Shown: piece after piece, positions 44,708 to 53,594 of the stretch
Layout: every line of letters starts with the position of its first letter
How positions within the stretch are numbered: position 1 is the stretch's first letter
DNA from: Vreelandella lutescens
Lineage (GTDB): Bacteria > Pseudomonadota > Gammaproteobacteria > Pseudomonadales > Halomonadaceae
Reading direction: 5' to 3'
Length of the DNA: 64,000 bases
Assembly (NCBI RefSeq): GCF_014640815.1
Contig: NZ_BMHM01000003.1
Coordinates: forward strand, 124,001 to 188,000
The notes under the pieces: model-generated
Databases searched by the model: none
What the model was told of the DNA's origin: nothing
The model's input: the letters and a program-made list of their open reading frames with translations, nothing else
Program-made: the position numbers and the translations under genes

Positions 44708-45268
44708 ATGAGCGCTTATACCAAGTTCAAGAACGCCTATTTCGCGTTTCTTGAAGGCGTTGTAGTGGTATTGGTGATTGCGTTAGCGGGGGTGGTAACC
44801 ATTGGGTTTGTATCTCGCTATCTAGGTTCCCCGCTTAGCTGGTATGACGAATTAGCGGCAGTGTTACTGGCCTGGGTGACGTACTACGGGGCAGCGCTGG
44901 CGGCAGCAAAGGGCGCGCATATTACGTGCCCTAGCGTGTTGAACATGTGCCCGCCCTCCATTCGGGTGCCTATCGCATTGCTTGCCGAAGCTATCACCAT
45001 CGGGTTTTTCATCTTTTTGGGACTGGCGAGCTATCAGGTCATGCTGATTCTTGACGGTATGAATATGGTCAGCCTGCCCTCTATTTCCATGCAGGTAACT
45101 CAGTCGGCCATCCCGATTGCATCGGTGCTGTTCATTATCGCTGAGCTGCTACGGCTTCCCGATATCCTGAAAAGCGCACGCGGCAAAGGTTTTATCGATC
45201 ATGAGCTGGAAGAGGCCGGTATTGATGCCGATGACATTGAAGCCGTTAGCACGCAGCAGCGAGGATAA
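44708..45268 (+). CDS. dctQ: TRAP transporter small permease (DctQ type)
   Basis: 186 residues, four helices (about 15-36, 48-66, 85-108 and 125-150), with FVSRYLGSPLSWYDELAAVLLAW as the family signature in sequence. ATG 44708 follows ATAGGAGG. dctM follows after 9 bases. Confidence 0.92.
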   Translation: MSAYTKFKNAYFAFLEGVVVVLVIALAGVVTIGFVSRYLGSPLSWYDELAAVLLAWVTYYGAALAAAKGAHITCPSVLNMCPPSIRVPIALLAEAITIGFFIFLGLASYQVMLILDGMNMVSLPSISMQVTQSAIPIASVLFIIAELLRLPDILKSARGKGFIDHELEEAGIDADDIEAVSTQQRG

Positions 45269-45277
45269 GTAACCACC

Positions 45278-46561
45278 ATGATTATTCTCTATATCTTTAT
45301 TGCACTCATCGCGCTGATTCTGATCAATGTACCCGTCGCGGTCGCACTGGCTCTAGTGGGCACTATCGCCACTTTTATTACCTACGGCAGTATGGCGATG
45401 CCTACCGTTGGGATGACCATGTTTGAAGGGGCGACCAACTTCCCTCTCATCGCGATCCCGTTATTTATTCTGGCAGGCGCCATTATGAATGCCTCCAGTA
45501 TATCGCGGCGCTTAATTGATCTTGCCATGGCCATGGTGGGGTTCATTAAGGGCGGGCTGTCGATGGTGACCATTGGCGCATCGGTGTTCTTTGCGGAAAT
45601 CTCTGGGTCATCGGTGGCTGGGGTGTCGGCGATTGGCAGTATTTTGATTCCAGCGATGCGTAAAAAAGGCTACTCAAAAGAGTTTGCCGCCTCGATCTCT
45701 TCCTCAGCCGCCAGTTTGGCCATTATTCTGCCGCCGTCCATTCCGATGATTTTGTACGCGGTGATGTCGGGTGAGTCTGTGGTTCAGATGTTTGTCGCCG
45801 GTATTTTCCCTGGGCTTTTGGGAGCGATGGGCTTAGCAGCCATGTGCTACTACCTGGCGCGTAAATATAACTTCCCCTCGGAAGGGCGCTTTCGCCTCTC
45901 TACGCTGTGGACAGCATTAAAAGAGGCCGTCTGGGCTCTGTTAATTCCGGTCATTATTTTGGGCGGTATTTTTGGTGGCTTTGTGACCGCAACGGAAGGG
46001 GCTGCGTTGGCCGTCTGTGTGGCCATCTTTATCAGCGCCGTTGTGTATCGTGAATTTACCATCAAAAACTTCATCGACTCCTGCAAAAGCGCTGGTGTGC
46101 AAACGGCCGTTGTTATGCTGCTGGTCGCTGCTTCTGCGGTGGTGGGTGGTTACCTGACGGAAACCCGCATTCCGCAGGCCATCGCGTTACAAATCAGTGA
46201 TCTGACTAGCAATAAATATGTGATTTTGGCATTGCTGAATGTCATCTTCTTGATTTTAGGCGTGTTCTTACACTCAGCGGCGGCCATTATCCTGGTGGTC
46301 CCCATTGTGCTACCACTGGTCATTGAGGTGGGCATTGACCCACTGCACTTTGGTTTGATCGTCACGTTGAACCTTGCTATTGGCCAGCAAACCCCGCCTG
46401 TGGCCAGCGTATTGATCGCCTCCTGCTCGATCGCGAAATCAGACATTTGGGCCACGTCTAAAACCAACCTTTGGTTTATTGCCGTGCTGTTCACGATTCT
46501 GATGATCAATACCTACATTCCCGCCTTTGCTCTGGCATTGGTTAACTTCATCTACGGCTAA
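45278..46561 (+). CDS. dctM: TRAP transporter large permease (DctM type)
   Basis: 427 residues and about 12 helices, with GGLSMVTIGASVFFAEISGSSVAGVSAIG and ATEGAALAV in sequence, the conserved DctM segments. It forms the Na+-driven channel with DctQ. The next gene begins 11 bases later. Confidence 0.95.
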   Translation: MIILYIFIALIALILINVPVAVALALVGTIATFITYGSMAMPTVGMTMFEGATNFPLIAIPLFILAGAIMNASSISRRLIDLAMAMVGFIKGGLSMVTIGASVFFAEISGSSVAGVSAIGSILIPAMRKKGYSKEFAASISSSAASLAIILPPSIPMILYAVMSGESVVQMFVAGIFPGLLGAMGLAAMCYYLARKYNFPSEGRFRLSTLWTALKEAVWALLIPVIILGGIFGGFVTATEGAALAVCVAIFISAVVYREFTIKNFIDSCKSAGVQTAVVMLLVAASAVVGGYLTETRIPQAIALQISDLTSNKYVILALLNVIFLILGVFLHSAAAIILVVPIVLPLVIEVGIDPLHFGLIVTLNLAIGQQTPPVASVLIASCSIAKSDIWATSKTNLWFIAVLFTILMINTYIPAFALALVNFIYG

Positions 46562-46572
46562 GGGGCGCGCAA

Positions 46573-47379
46573 ATGACACAGCAACCGCAAGCACCCACCA
46601 CCGATAGCGTTCAGTTTGACGTAAAAGATGGGGTGGCCTGGATTGGTTTTAACCGCCCTCAAAGCCGAAATGCGATGACGTGGGAAATGTATAACGCGCT
46701 GGAGTACTACTGCGACACGCTGGCAGAGGATGCCGATATTCATGCGCTAGTGCTGCACGGCGTTGGGGGAGAGGCCTTTGTCGCCGGTACCGACATTACC
46801 CAGTTTGCGCATTTTGCCGAAGCCGAGGACGCCATTGGGTACGAGCGACGAATTGACCGCGTCGTTGGGAAGCTAGAGACCTTCCCTAAGCCTACGCTGG
46901 CGCTGATTGAAGGGGCCTGTGTCGGCGGCGGGGCAGCGTTAGCGCTGGTATGCGATTTTCGCTATGCCACCGACACGATGAAATTTGGTGTGCCTATCGC
47001 CAAAACGTTAGGCAATACGCTCTCCATTACCAACGTGTCTCGGCTGGTGGATATGGTCGGCATTCCCCGCACCAAAGAAGTGCTCATGATGGCGAAGCTA
47101 ATAACCGCAGACGAGGCGTTAAAGGCGGGCTTAATCAACCAGCTGTTTGCGGCACAGGACATCTATTCAGAAGTCGCCAAAACGGCTGGCGAATTTGCCA
47201 AGCGCGCGCCGCTGACCCTTCAGGCCAGTAAGGCACTGATTAATCGCGTGCAAGCCCAACGTCGGCTCCCGCCAGAGGCGAGCGATGATTGGGTGGCGAC
47301 TTGCTACATGAGCCAGGACTTTTCGGCAGCCGTGAACAAGTTTGTCAATAAAACGCCGTTTGAGTGGCGGGGGCAATAG
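46573..47379 (+). CDS. Crotonase-fold protein lacking both catalytic glutamates
   Basis: 268 residues of the enoyl-CoA hydratase/isomerase fold. The oxyanion-hole elements are present: EAFVAGTDI near 67-75 and GACVGGG near 114-120. The glutamate pair that makes a hydratase is absent: the GGGCELA position reads GGGAALA (A122), and the QPE position reads VPI (I142). It may therefore act as isomerase, decarboxylase, lyase or thioesterase. It sits between dctM and a CaiB-type CoA transferase, so its substrate is likely the CoA ester that enzyme makes. RBS AAGGGG precedes ATG 46573. Confidence 0.85.
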   Translation: MTQQPQAPTTDSVQFDVKDGVAWIGFNRPQSRNAMTWEMYNALEYYCDTLAEDADIHALVLHGVGGEAFVAGTDITQFAHFAEAEDAIGYERRIDRVVGKLETFPKPTLALIEGACVGGGAALALVCDFRYATDTMKFGVPIAKTLGNTLSITNVSRLVDMVGIPRTKEVLMMAKLITADEALKAGLINQLFAAQDIYSEVAKTAGEFAKRAPLTLQASKALINRVQAQRRLPPEASDDWVATCYMSQDFSAAVNKFVNKTPFEWRGQ

Positions 47380-47431
47380 CGTCGTCGACGCTCCACGTCG
47401 CTGCTTACAACAGGCTTAAGGAGGAAAGCGC

Positions 47432-48619
47432 ATGCTTCCTTTACAGAATATAAAAGTACTGGATGTGTCTCAAATTATGGCGGGGCCCTACTGCACCATG
47501 GTGCTGGCGGATATGGGGGCTGAGGTCATTAAGGTAGAGAAGCTCAATGGCGGCGACGACAGCCGCCAGATGGGCCCGTATGTAAATGGCGAGTCGACCT
47601 GCTTTTCACAAATTAACCGCAACAAGAAAAGCATTTCCCTGAATCTCAAAGATGAGCGCGCTCGCCAAATTTTTTATCGGCTGGCGGCCGATGCGGATGT
47701 CATCGTTGAGAACTATCGCCCCGGGGTCACCAAATCGCTGTCGATTGATTACGACACCATCAAAGCGATCAACCCAGGCATCGTTTACTGCTCTATTTCA
47801 GGCTACGGCCAAACGGGCCCTTACAGCCATAAGGGTGGGTTTGATTTAGTAGCGCAAGGCATGACCGGACTGATGTCCATGACCGGTGAGGCCGGGCGAC
47901 GCCCGCTAAAAACCGGCATTGCGGTCTACGATATCGGCGGCGGCATCACGGCGGTTTACTCTATTTTGGCGGCCCATATTCACAAGATGAATACGGGAGA
48001 GGGCCAGCATATCGACATCGCCATTACCGAATGTGGTTTGCCCTGGTTTACCTGGGAAGCGGCGGCTTACTTTTCCGAGGGCACCGTGCCTGGCCCCACC
48101 GGCTGGCGTCATCGGGTGTCAGCGCCTTATCAGGCGGTGAAGGCTAAAGATGGTTATTTGATGTTGGGCTGCGCCAATCAGCGGACCTGGGAGCGATTTT
48201 GCGGTGATGTGTTAAAGCATGCATCACTAATGGAAGACCCACGTTTTCTGACCAACCATGACCGCGGCCAACATGTGGATGAGCTAGAGGCGCTGCTCGA
48301 AGAGCTGATGGCGCATCACACGGTGGAGGAGTGGCTGGCGCTTTGTGATACCGCGGGCGTACCCGCAGGGCCTATCAATGATTTCGCCCAAGCCATGCAG
48401 GATGAGCACTATCTAGCCCGTGGCATGGTGGAAGAGATGGACCACCCTGTCATCGGAAAAATGAAAACCATTGGTTTTCCGAGCAAATTTTCGCGCACGC
48501 CTGCGCAGATTCGCTCTTCCGCGCCGCTGTTTGCTCAGCACACTGATGAAGTGCTTGAGCAATTAGGCCTGTCGGGTGAAGAGCGGGACACGCTACGCGC
48601 TGAAGGGTGCATTAAATAG
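47432..48619 (+). CDS. CaiB/BaiF-family CoA transferase
   Basis: 395 residues of the family III CoA-transferase fold: KVLDVSQIMAGPYCTMVLADMGAEVIKVEK (in sequence) at the start, and catalytic Asp167 in AVYDIGGG, with DTAGVPAGPINDF near 308. It makes a CoA ester by exchange with another acyl-CoA. Lengths and motifs fit formyl-CoA- or carnitine-type enzymes, but substrate cannot be read from the sequence. ATG 47432 follows AAGGAGGAAAG. Confidence 0.9.
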   Translation: MLPLQNIKVLDVSQIMAGPYCTMVLADMGAEVIKVEKLNGGDDSRQMGPYVNGESTCFSQINRNKKSISLNLKDERARQIFYRLAADADVIVENYRPGVTKSLSIDYDTIKAINPGIVYCSISGYGQTGPYSHKGGFDLVAQGMTGLMSMTGEAGRRPLKTGIAVYDIGGGITAVYSILAAHIHKMNTGEGQHIDIAITECGLPWFTWEAAAYFSEGTVPGPTGWRHRVSAPYQAVKAKDGYLMLGCANQRTWERFCGDVLKHASLMEDPRFLTNHDRGQHVDELEALLEELMAHHTVEEWLALCDTAGVPAGPINDFAQAMQDEHYLARGMVEEMDHPVIGKMKTIGFPSKFSRTPAQIRSSAPLFAQHTDEVLEQLGLSGEERDTLRAEGCIK

Positions 48620-48710
48620 TTTTTTTAAACACCATTTTTGCATTCATTATCCAGTTTGACTGTGCTATTTCGCGACAACCGCATTCACAACAACAATAGG
48701 AAGCGACACC

Positions 48711-49934
48711 ATGTTAAAACTCGATTTTCACCCCTCCGGCCGCCATTTCTTGCAAATTCCTGGCCCGTCTCCGGTGCCTGATCGCATTCTGCGGGCCATG
48801 AGCCTGCCGACGATTGATCACCGTGGGCCAGAGTTTGGCGCGCTGGGGCGCGAGCTGCTCGAAAAAACCAAGCAGGTGTTCAAGACCGAGCACCCGGTAG
48901 TGGTCTACCCCGCCTCTGGCACGGGCGCGTGGGAAGCGGCGCTGGCTAACACCATGTCGCCTGGTGACCGGGTACTGATGTTTGAAACGGGCCACTTTGC
49001 CACGCTATGGCACAAGATGGCGCTGCGCCTGGATCTGACGCCGGAATTCATTGGCCTGCCGGGGTATGAAGGCTGGCGCCAAGGGGTGCAGGCCGAGATG
49101 ATTAAAGAGCGGCTAAAAGACGACCCTGAGCACGAGATTAAAGCGGTCTGTGTGGTGCACAACGAAACCTCCACGGGGGTCACCAGTGACATCGCGGCGG
49201 TTCGCCGAGCTATTGATGAGGCCAATCACCCTGCCTTATTGATTGTGGATACCATTTCCGGTTTGGCCAGCGCCGATTACCGCCACGATGAGTGGGGGGT
49301 GGATGTCACGGTGTCCGGCTCACAAAAAGGCCTAATGCTGCCGCCGGGCATTAGTTTTAATGCGCTCTCACCCAAAGCGATCGAGGTGAGCAAGCAGGCC
49401 AAGCTGCCCAAGAGTTTCTGGGCCTGGGATGAAATCTTGGAAGCCAACCAAAATGGTTATTGGCCTTATACCCCCAGCACCAACCTCCTGTATGGCCTTA
49501 ACGAAGCGCTCGACATGCTGCTGGATGAAGGCATGCCTCAGGTACTGGCCCGCCACCAGCGCTGGGCGGCTGGGGTGCGTGCGGCGGTCGAAGCGTGGGG
49601 ATTAGAGATTCAGTGCCAAGACCCTGCGCTGTACTCCCCGGTACTCACCGGGGTGGTGATGCCGGAAGGCGTCGATGCAGATGCCGTGCGCAAGATCATC
49701 TATGAGCGTTTTGACCTCTCGTTGGGGATGGGCCTTGGCAAGGCGAAAGGCAAGATGTTCCGCATCGGGCACCTAGGCGATTGTAATGACTTGACCCTGA
49801 TTGCCACGCTGGGCGGCTGCGAGGCGGGCATGAAGATGGCAGGCGTTTCACTTCGCGGCAGCGGTGTATTGGCAGCGCTGGACTACTTTGCAGCGAACCC
49901 GCTGCAGTCCGCCAGCGATCAAGCGGCGCGCTAA
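48711..49934 (+). CDS. Class V aminotransferase, serine/alanine-glyoxylate type
   Basis: 407 residues, PLP-dependent fold type I. Lys206 in GSQKGLMLPPG is the Schiff-base lysine; other conserved blocks are HFLQIPGPSPVPD, TIDHRGPEF and VHNETSTGV. Serine-glyoxylate, alanine-glyoxylate and aspartate-glyoxylate aminotransferases share this pattern. It may take an amino group from, or give one to, glyoxylate, which the neighbouring glcDEF genes produce. The specific donor is unknown. ATG at 48711 follows AGGAAG. Confidence 0.88.
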   Translation: MLKLDFHPSGRHFLQIPGPSPVPDRILRAMSLPTIDHRGPEFGALGRELLEKTKQVFKTEHPVVVYPASGTGAWEAALANTMSPGDRVLMFETGHFATLWHKMALRLDLTPEFIGLPGYEGWRQGVQAEMIKERLKDDPEHEIKAVCVVHNETSTGVTSDIAAVRRAIDEANHPALLIVDTISGLASADYRHDEWGVDVTVSGSQKGLMLPPGISFNALSPKAIEVSKQAKLPKSFWAWDEILEANQNGYWPYTPSTNLLYGLNEALDMLLDEGMPQVLARHQRWAAGVRAAVEAWGLEIQCQDPALYSPVLTGVVMPEGVDADAVRKIIYERFDLSLGMGLGKAKGKMFRIGHLGDCNDLTLIATLGGCEAGMKMAGVSLRGSGVLAALDYFAANPLQSASDQAAR

Positions 49935-49948
49935 AGGGGAGGAGTGTC

Positions 49949-52900
49949 ATGACGTCACTGACCAGCCAACATGCGCCTAGAGATGCCAAAATTAAGCCGA
50001 TCAGCGGTCTAGCTGACCGGCTTTCGCGAGAGCTCGCGGGCGATGTCTTATTTGATCAGGCGACTCGGGGGCGTTATGCCACTGATGCTTCTATTTATCA
50101 GGTAACCCCCGTTGGCGTGGTGATCCCACGCCACCAAGAAGACCTCACCATTGCTCTGGATATTGCCCGTGATGCTCATGTGCCCGTATTAGCGCGCGGG
50201 GCGGGCACTAGCCAGTGCGGTCAAACCGTGGGGGAAGCGCTGGTGATTGACACCACGCGCTGGCTCAACCAAGTGGTGGAGTTTGACCCAGAAGCACGCA
50301 CCGTGGTGGTAGAGCCTGGCATGGTGCTAGATCACCTCAATGCTTGGCTTAAGCCCCATGGGCTTTGGTATCCGGTGGATGTATCCACCAGCGCTCAGTG
50401 CACCATCGGCGGTATGGCAGGCAATAACTCCTGCGGATCGCGCTCTATTTACTACGGCAACATGGTTCACAATGTCGAAGGCATTGAGGCCATTCTTGCC
50501 GATGGCTGTGAGGTGAATTTCAGCTTTGTGGATGGGATTGCTGACCGCTCGCGGGAGCAGCAGCTTGCTCAGCAGGTGAAAGCGATTGCTGAGCGGGTGG
50601 GGGGCGATATTCGCGACCACTTCCCTAAAGTGCTGCGCCGAGTGGGCGGCTATAACCTCGACCTGTTTGATTGCCAAAACCCGAAACCCTACGACCCAAA
50701 TAGGCGGGCGAATCTGTCGCATCTGCTCATAGGCTCCGAAGGGACGCTCGGTGTGAGTCGGCGGATTAAGCTAAAGCTGTCGCCCTTGCCTGAGCAGAAA
50801 GTGCTGGGCGTGGTGAACTTCCCTACCTTTCACCAAGCCATGGATTTCACTCAGTACATCGTCAAGCTGGGCCCGATGGCGGTCGAGCTGGTAGACCGCA
50901 CGATGATCGAGCTCTCGTTAGAGAATCCCGCTTTCAGGCCGGTCATTGAGAAAGCGCTGATAGGCAAGCCGGAAGCTATTTTGCTGGTGGAGTTTGCCGG
51001 GCAGGATCGTGATGCCCAGCTTGAGGCGCTGCAACGCCTTAATGAGCTGATGGGTGATTTAGGCCTGCCCGGCAGCGTGGTGAATATGCCGGAAGCTGCG
51101 GAGCAGAAAGCCCTGTGGAACGTACGCAAGGCCGGGCTCAATATCATGATGAGCATGAAAGGCGACGGAAAACCGGTCTCGTTCATTGAAGATTGCGCGG
51201 TGCCTCTTGAGCATCTTGCCGAATACACCGCCAAACTCACCGATGTGTTTAACCGCTACGGCACCGAGGGCACGTGGTATGCCCACGCCGGGGTAGGGAC
51301 ATTGCATGTTCGCCCTATTTTGGATATGCGCCGCGACGGAGCGCAAAAGATGCGCGAAATCGCAGAGCTGGCCTCTGCGCTGGTGCGTGAGTACAAGGGC
51401 GCGTATTCCGGTGAGCACGGCGACGGTATTTGCCGTGGCGAGTGGGTCGCTTGGCAGTTTGGTGACACCATCAACAATGCCTTCCGCGAAGTGAAGCAGC
51501 TCTTTGACCCGGAAAATCTGCTCAATCCTGGGAAAATCGTCGATACCCCAAAAATGGATGATGAGCGCTACTTCCGCTTTCCATCCACGTATCAACGTAT
51601 TCCCGTGACGCCGGTGTTTGATTGGTCCCCCTGGAACGTCAAGCGTGACCCGCTCACCGGTGAGCAAACGCCACCGGGTAGCGCTGGAGATACCACCCAT
51701 GGTTTAGCCATGGCGGTAGAGATGTGCAACAACAACGGCCACTGTCGCAAGTTTGACGCGGGGACGATGTGCCCCAGCTACCGTATTACTAAAGAAGAGC
51801 AGCACCTGACCCGGGGCAGAGCGAACACATTACGGCAAGTGCTCTCGGGGCAGCTGGGCGATGAAGGGCTTGCCAGCGATGAGGTGAAAGAGGCGCTGGA
51901 TCTATGTGTCTCTTGTAAAGGGTGCAAGCGCGACTGCCCCACAGGCGTTGATATGGCTAAGTTTAAGATTGAAGCGCGGGCGGCTCGAGTGCGTTCCAAA
52001 GGACTTTCGCTGCGTGACCGTATGGTAGGGGAAATGCCCCGTTACGCCCCTTGGGCTAGCCGCTTTTCCAGCGTGGTGAACCGCGTTGAGCGGGTTCCCA
52101 TGCTGGCAAAGCGTATTAAGCAAGCGCTCAAGCTCGCCCCGCAAAGATCGCTACCCATGTTTAACAGTAATTTTTTAGCCACGGCCTCCGCTTCGCCTGC
52201 CCCAGCAACCGCTGAGCGGGAAGTGCTGCTGTTTGTTGATACCTTCAATAACTACATGGAGGGCGACAATGCGTCCGCCGCCAAGCAAGTGCTAGAGGCG
52301 GCGGGGTATCACGTGCATCTCAACGTTACCCAAGGCCAGCGGCCGCTCTGCTGTGGCCGCACCTATCTCTCTTCGGGTCAGTTCGAGAAAGCTAAGGCCG
52401 AGGCGCAGCGTACGCTGGATTTCCTGATGCCGTTTGTCGAGCGCGGCGTGGCCGTGGTGGGGCTGGAGCCTTCTTGCTTGCTCAGCATGCGCGATGAGTT
52501 CTTGCAGTATGGTTTTGGGGAACAGGCCCAGGCGCTGTCAGCATCGGCCTATCTGTTTGAGGAATTCTTGGTACACGCCCACTCGGCGGGTGAGCTGCCG
52601 CTGCAGCTAAAACCTATGGAAGGCCAGCGTGTGATGCTACATGGGCACTGCCATCAAAAAGCGTTTGATGCGCTGCGCCCTGTCGAACAAGTGCTGAACT
52701 GGATTCCTGGCGTGGCGGTTGAGACGATTGAGTCGTCCTGCTGCGGTATGGCGGGCAGTTTCGGGTATGAAGCCGAGCACTACGAGGCCTCCATGAAAAT
52801 GGCCGAACTGACGCTGTTGCCTGCTGTGCGCAGCGCGGGTGATGATGCGGTGTTAGTGGCCGATGGCACCAGCTGCCGCCACCAAATCCAGGATGGCAGC

Positions 52901-52951
52901 GGGCGCGAAGCCATTCACGTTGCTCGCCTGCTGGCGCAAGCGCTAGCCTAA
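49949..52951 (+). CDS. FAD- and Fe-S-containing 2-hydroxyacid dehydrogenase (GlcD-GlcF fusion type)
   Basis: 1000 residues joining a GlcD-like FAD half (PCMH domain with RGAGTSQCGQTV near 90-101, and C-terminal YSGEHGDGICRGEW near 490) to a Fe-S/CCG half: CNNNGHC...MCPSYR near 593-608, CVSCKGCKRDCP near 652-663, and two CCG sites (RPLCCGRTYLSSG and SSCCGMAGSFG). It resembles YdiJ-type D-2-hydroxyglutarate and D-lactate dehydrogenases and would oxidise a 2-hydroxyacid and reduce quinone or ETF. It follows the aminotransferase by 14 bases. Confidence 0.9.
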   Translation: MTSLTSQHAPRDAKIKPISGLADRLSRELAGDVLFDQATRGRYATDASIYQVTPVGVVIPRHQEDLTIALDIARDAHVPVLARGAGTSQCGQTVGEALVIDTTRWLNQVVEFDPEARTVVVEPGMVLDHLNAWLKPHGLWYPVDVSTSAQCTIGGMAGNNSCGSRSIYYGNMVHNVEGIEAILADGCEVNFSFVDGIADRSREQQLAQQVKAIAERVGGDIRDHFPKVLRRVGGYNLDLFDCQNPKPYDPNRRANLSHLLIGSEGTLGVSRRIKLKLSPLPEQKVLGVVNFPTFHQAMDFTQYIVKLGPMAVELVDRTMIELSLENPAFRPVIEKALIGKPEAILLVEFAGQDRDAQLEALQRLNELMGDLGLPGSVVNMPEAAEQKALWNVRKAGLNIMMSMKGDGKPVSFIEDCAVPLEHLAEYTAKLTDVFNRYGTEGTWYAHAGVGTLHVRPILDMRRDGAQKMREIAELASALVREYKGAYSGEHGDGICRGEWVAWQFGDTINNAFREVKQLFDPENLLNPGKIVDTPKMDDERYFRFPSTYQRIPVTPVFDWSPWNVKRDPLTGEQTPPGSAGDTTHGLAMAVEMCNNNGHCRKFDAGTMCPSYRITKEEQHLTRGRANTLRQVLSGQLGDEGLASDEVKEALDLCVSCKGCKRDCPTGVDMAKFKIEARAARVRSKGLSLRDRMVGEMPRYAPWASRFSSVVNRVERVPMLAKRIKQALKLAPQRSLPMFNSNFLATASASPAPATAEREVLLFVDTFNNYMEGDNASAAKQVLEAAGYHVHLNVTQGQRPLCCGRTYLSSGQFEKAKAEAQRTLDFLMPFVERGVAVVGLEPSCLLSMRDEFLQYGFGEQAQALSASAYLFEEFLVHAHSAGELPLQLKPMEGQRVMLHGHCHQKAFDALRPVEQVLNWIPGVAVETIESSCCGMAGSFGYEAEHYEASMKMAELTLLPAVRSAGDDAVLVADGTSCRHQIQDGSGREAIHVARLLAQALA

Positions 52952-52979
52952 GTACAACAACCCATAAAAGGAGTGTCAC

Positions 52980-53504
52980 GTGGCCATTTATCAATTTGGC
53001 GAACATCAGCCTGCTATTCATGACGATGTGTACATTGCCGACACGGCCGATGTGATTGGCCAAGTCACCCTGAAAGCACGCTCAAGCGTGTGGTACCAAG
53101 CCGTGCTACGCGGCGACAGCGACCACCTGGAAATCGGTGAAGAGAGCAATATTCAAGATGGTGCGGTGCTGCATGCTGACCCAGGCTATCCGTTAAAAGT
53201 CGGCAAAGGCGTCACGGTAGGCCACCAAGCGATGCTGCACGGCTGTACCGTGGGCAATGGCTGTTTAATTGGTATTCAGGCGGTGGTGCTCAATGGGGCC
53301 GTGATTGGTGAAAACAGCTTGGTAGGTGCGGGTGCTTTCATCAAAGAGGGGGCTGTCTTTCCGCCTAACTCACTGATTGTCGGCTCGCCTGCCAAAGTGG
53401 TGAGAGAGCTCTCGGCGGAGGCAGTGGAAGCGTTAAAGCTCAATGCGCAAAGCTATGTGATCCGCGGGCAGCAGCACGCGACAACGCTGAAGCGTATTGA
53501 CTGA
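52980..53504 (+). CDS. Gamma-carbonic-anhydrase/CaiE-like hexapeptide-repeat protein
   Basis: 174 residues of the left-handed beta-helix fold. The metal-ligand region is present: NIQDGAVLHAD near 57-67 and VGHQAMLHGCTVG near 79-91, holding the usual three histidines of the gamma-carbonic anhydrase fold. Relatives include CaiE (carnitine operon) and PaaY (a thioesterase). The GTG at 52980 has AAAGGAG at a proper distance. As the last gene of an operon with CoA chemistry, a CaiE- or PaaY-like role fits better than general carbonic anhydrase. Confidence 0.85.
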   Translation: MAIYQFGEHQPAIHDDVYIADTADVIGQVTLKARSSVWYQAVLRGDSDHLEIGEESNIQDGAVLHADPGYPLKVGKGVTVGHQAMLHGCTVGNGCLIGIQAVVLNGAVIGENSLVGAGAFIKEGAVFPPNSLIVGSPAKVVRELSAEAVEALKLNAQSYVIRGQQHATTLKRID

Positions 53505-53540
53505 GGTCGTCTCTTAAGTCAGGTAAGCAAAGCACTAAAA

Positions 53541-53571
53541 ATTTACCCCCAGGCAATGCCTGGGGGTAAAT
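53541..53571. terminator. Bidirectional terminator between the catabolic operon and the lctP-like gene
   Basis: ATTTACCCCCAGGCA faces its complement TGCCTGGGGGTAAAT around a one-base turn (effective loop a few bases), with A-rich sequence on the left and CGTTTT on the right. Confidence 0.85.
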
Positions 53572-53594
53572 CGTTTTACGGGGTCAAACAGGGG

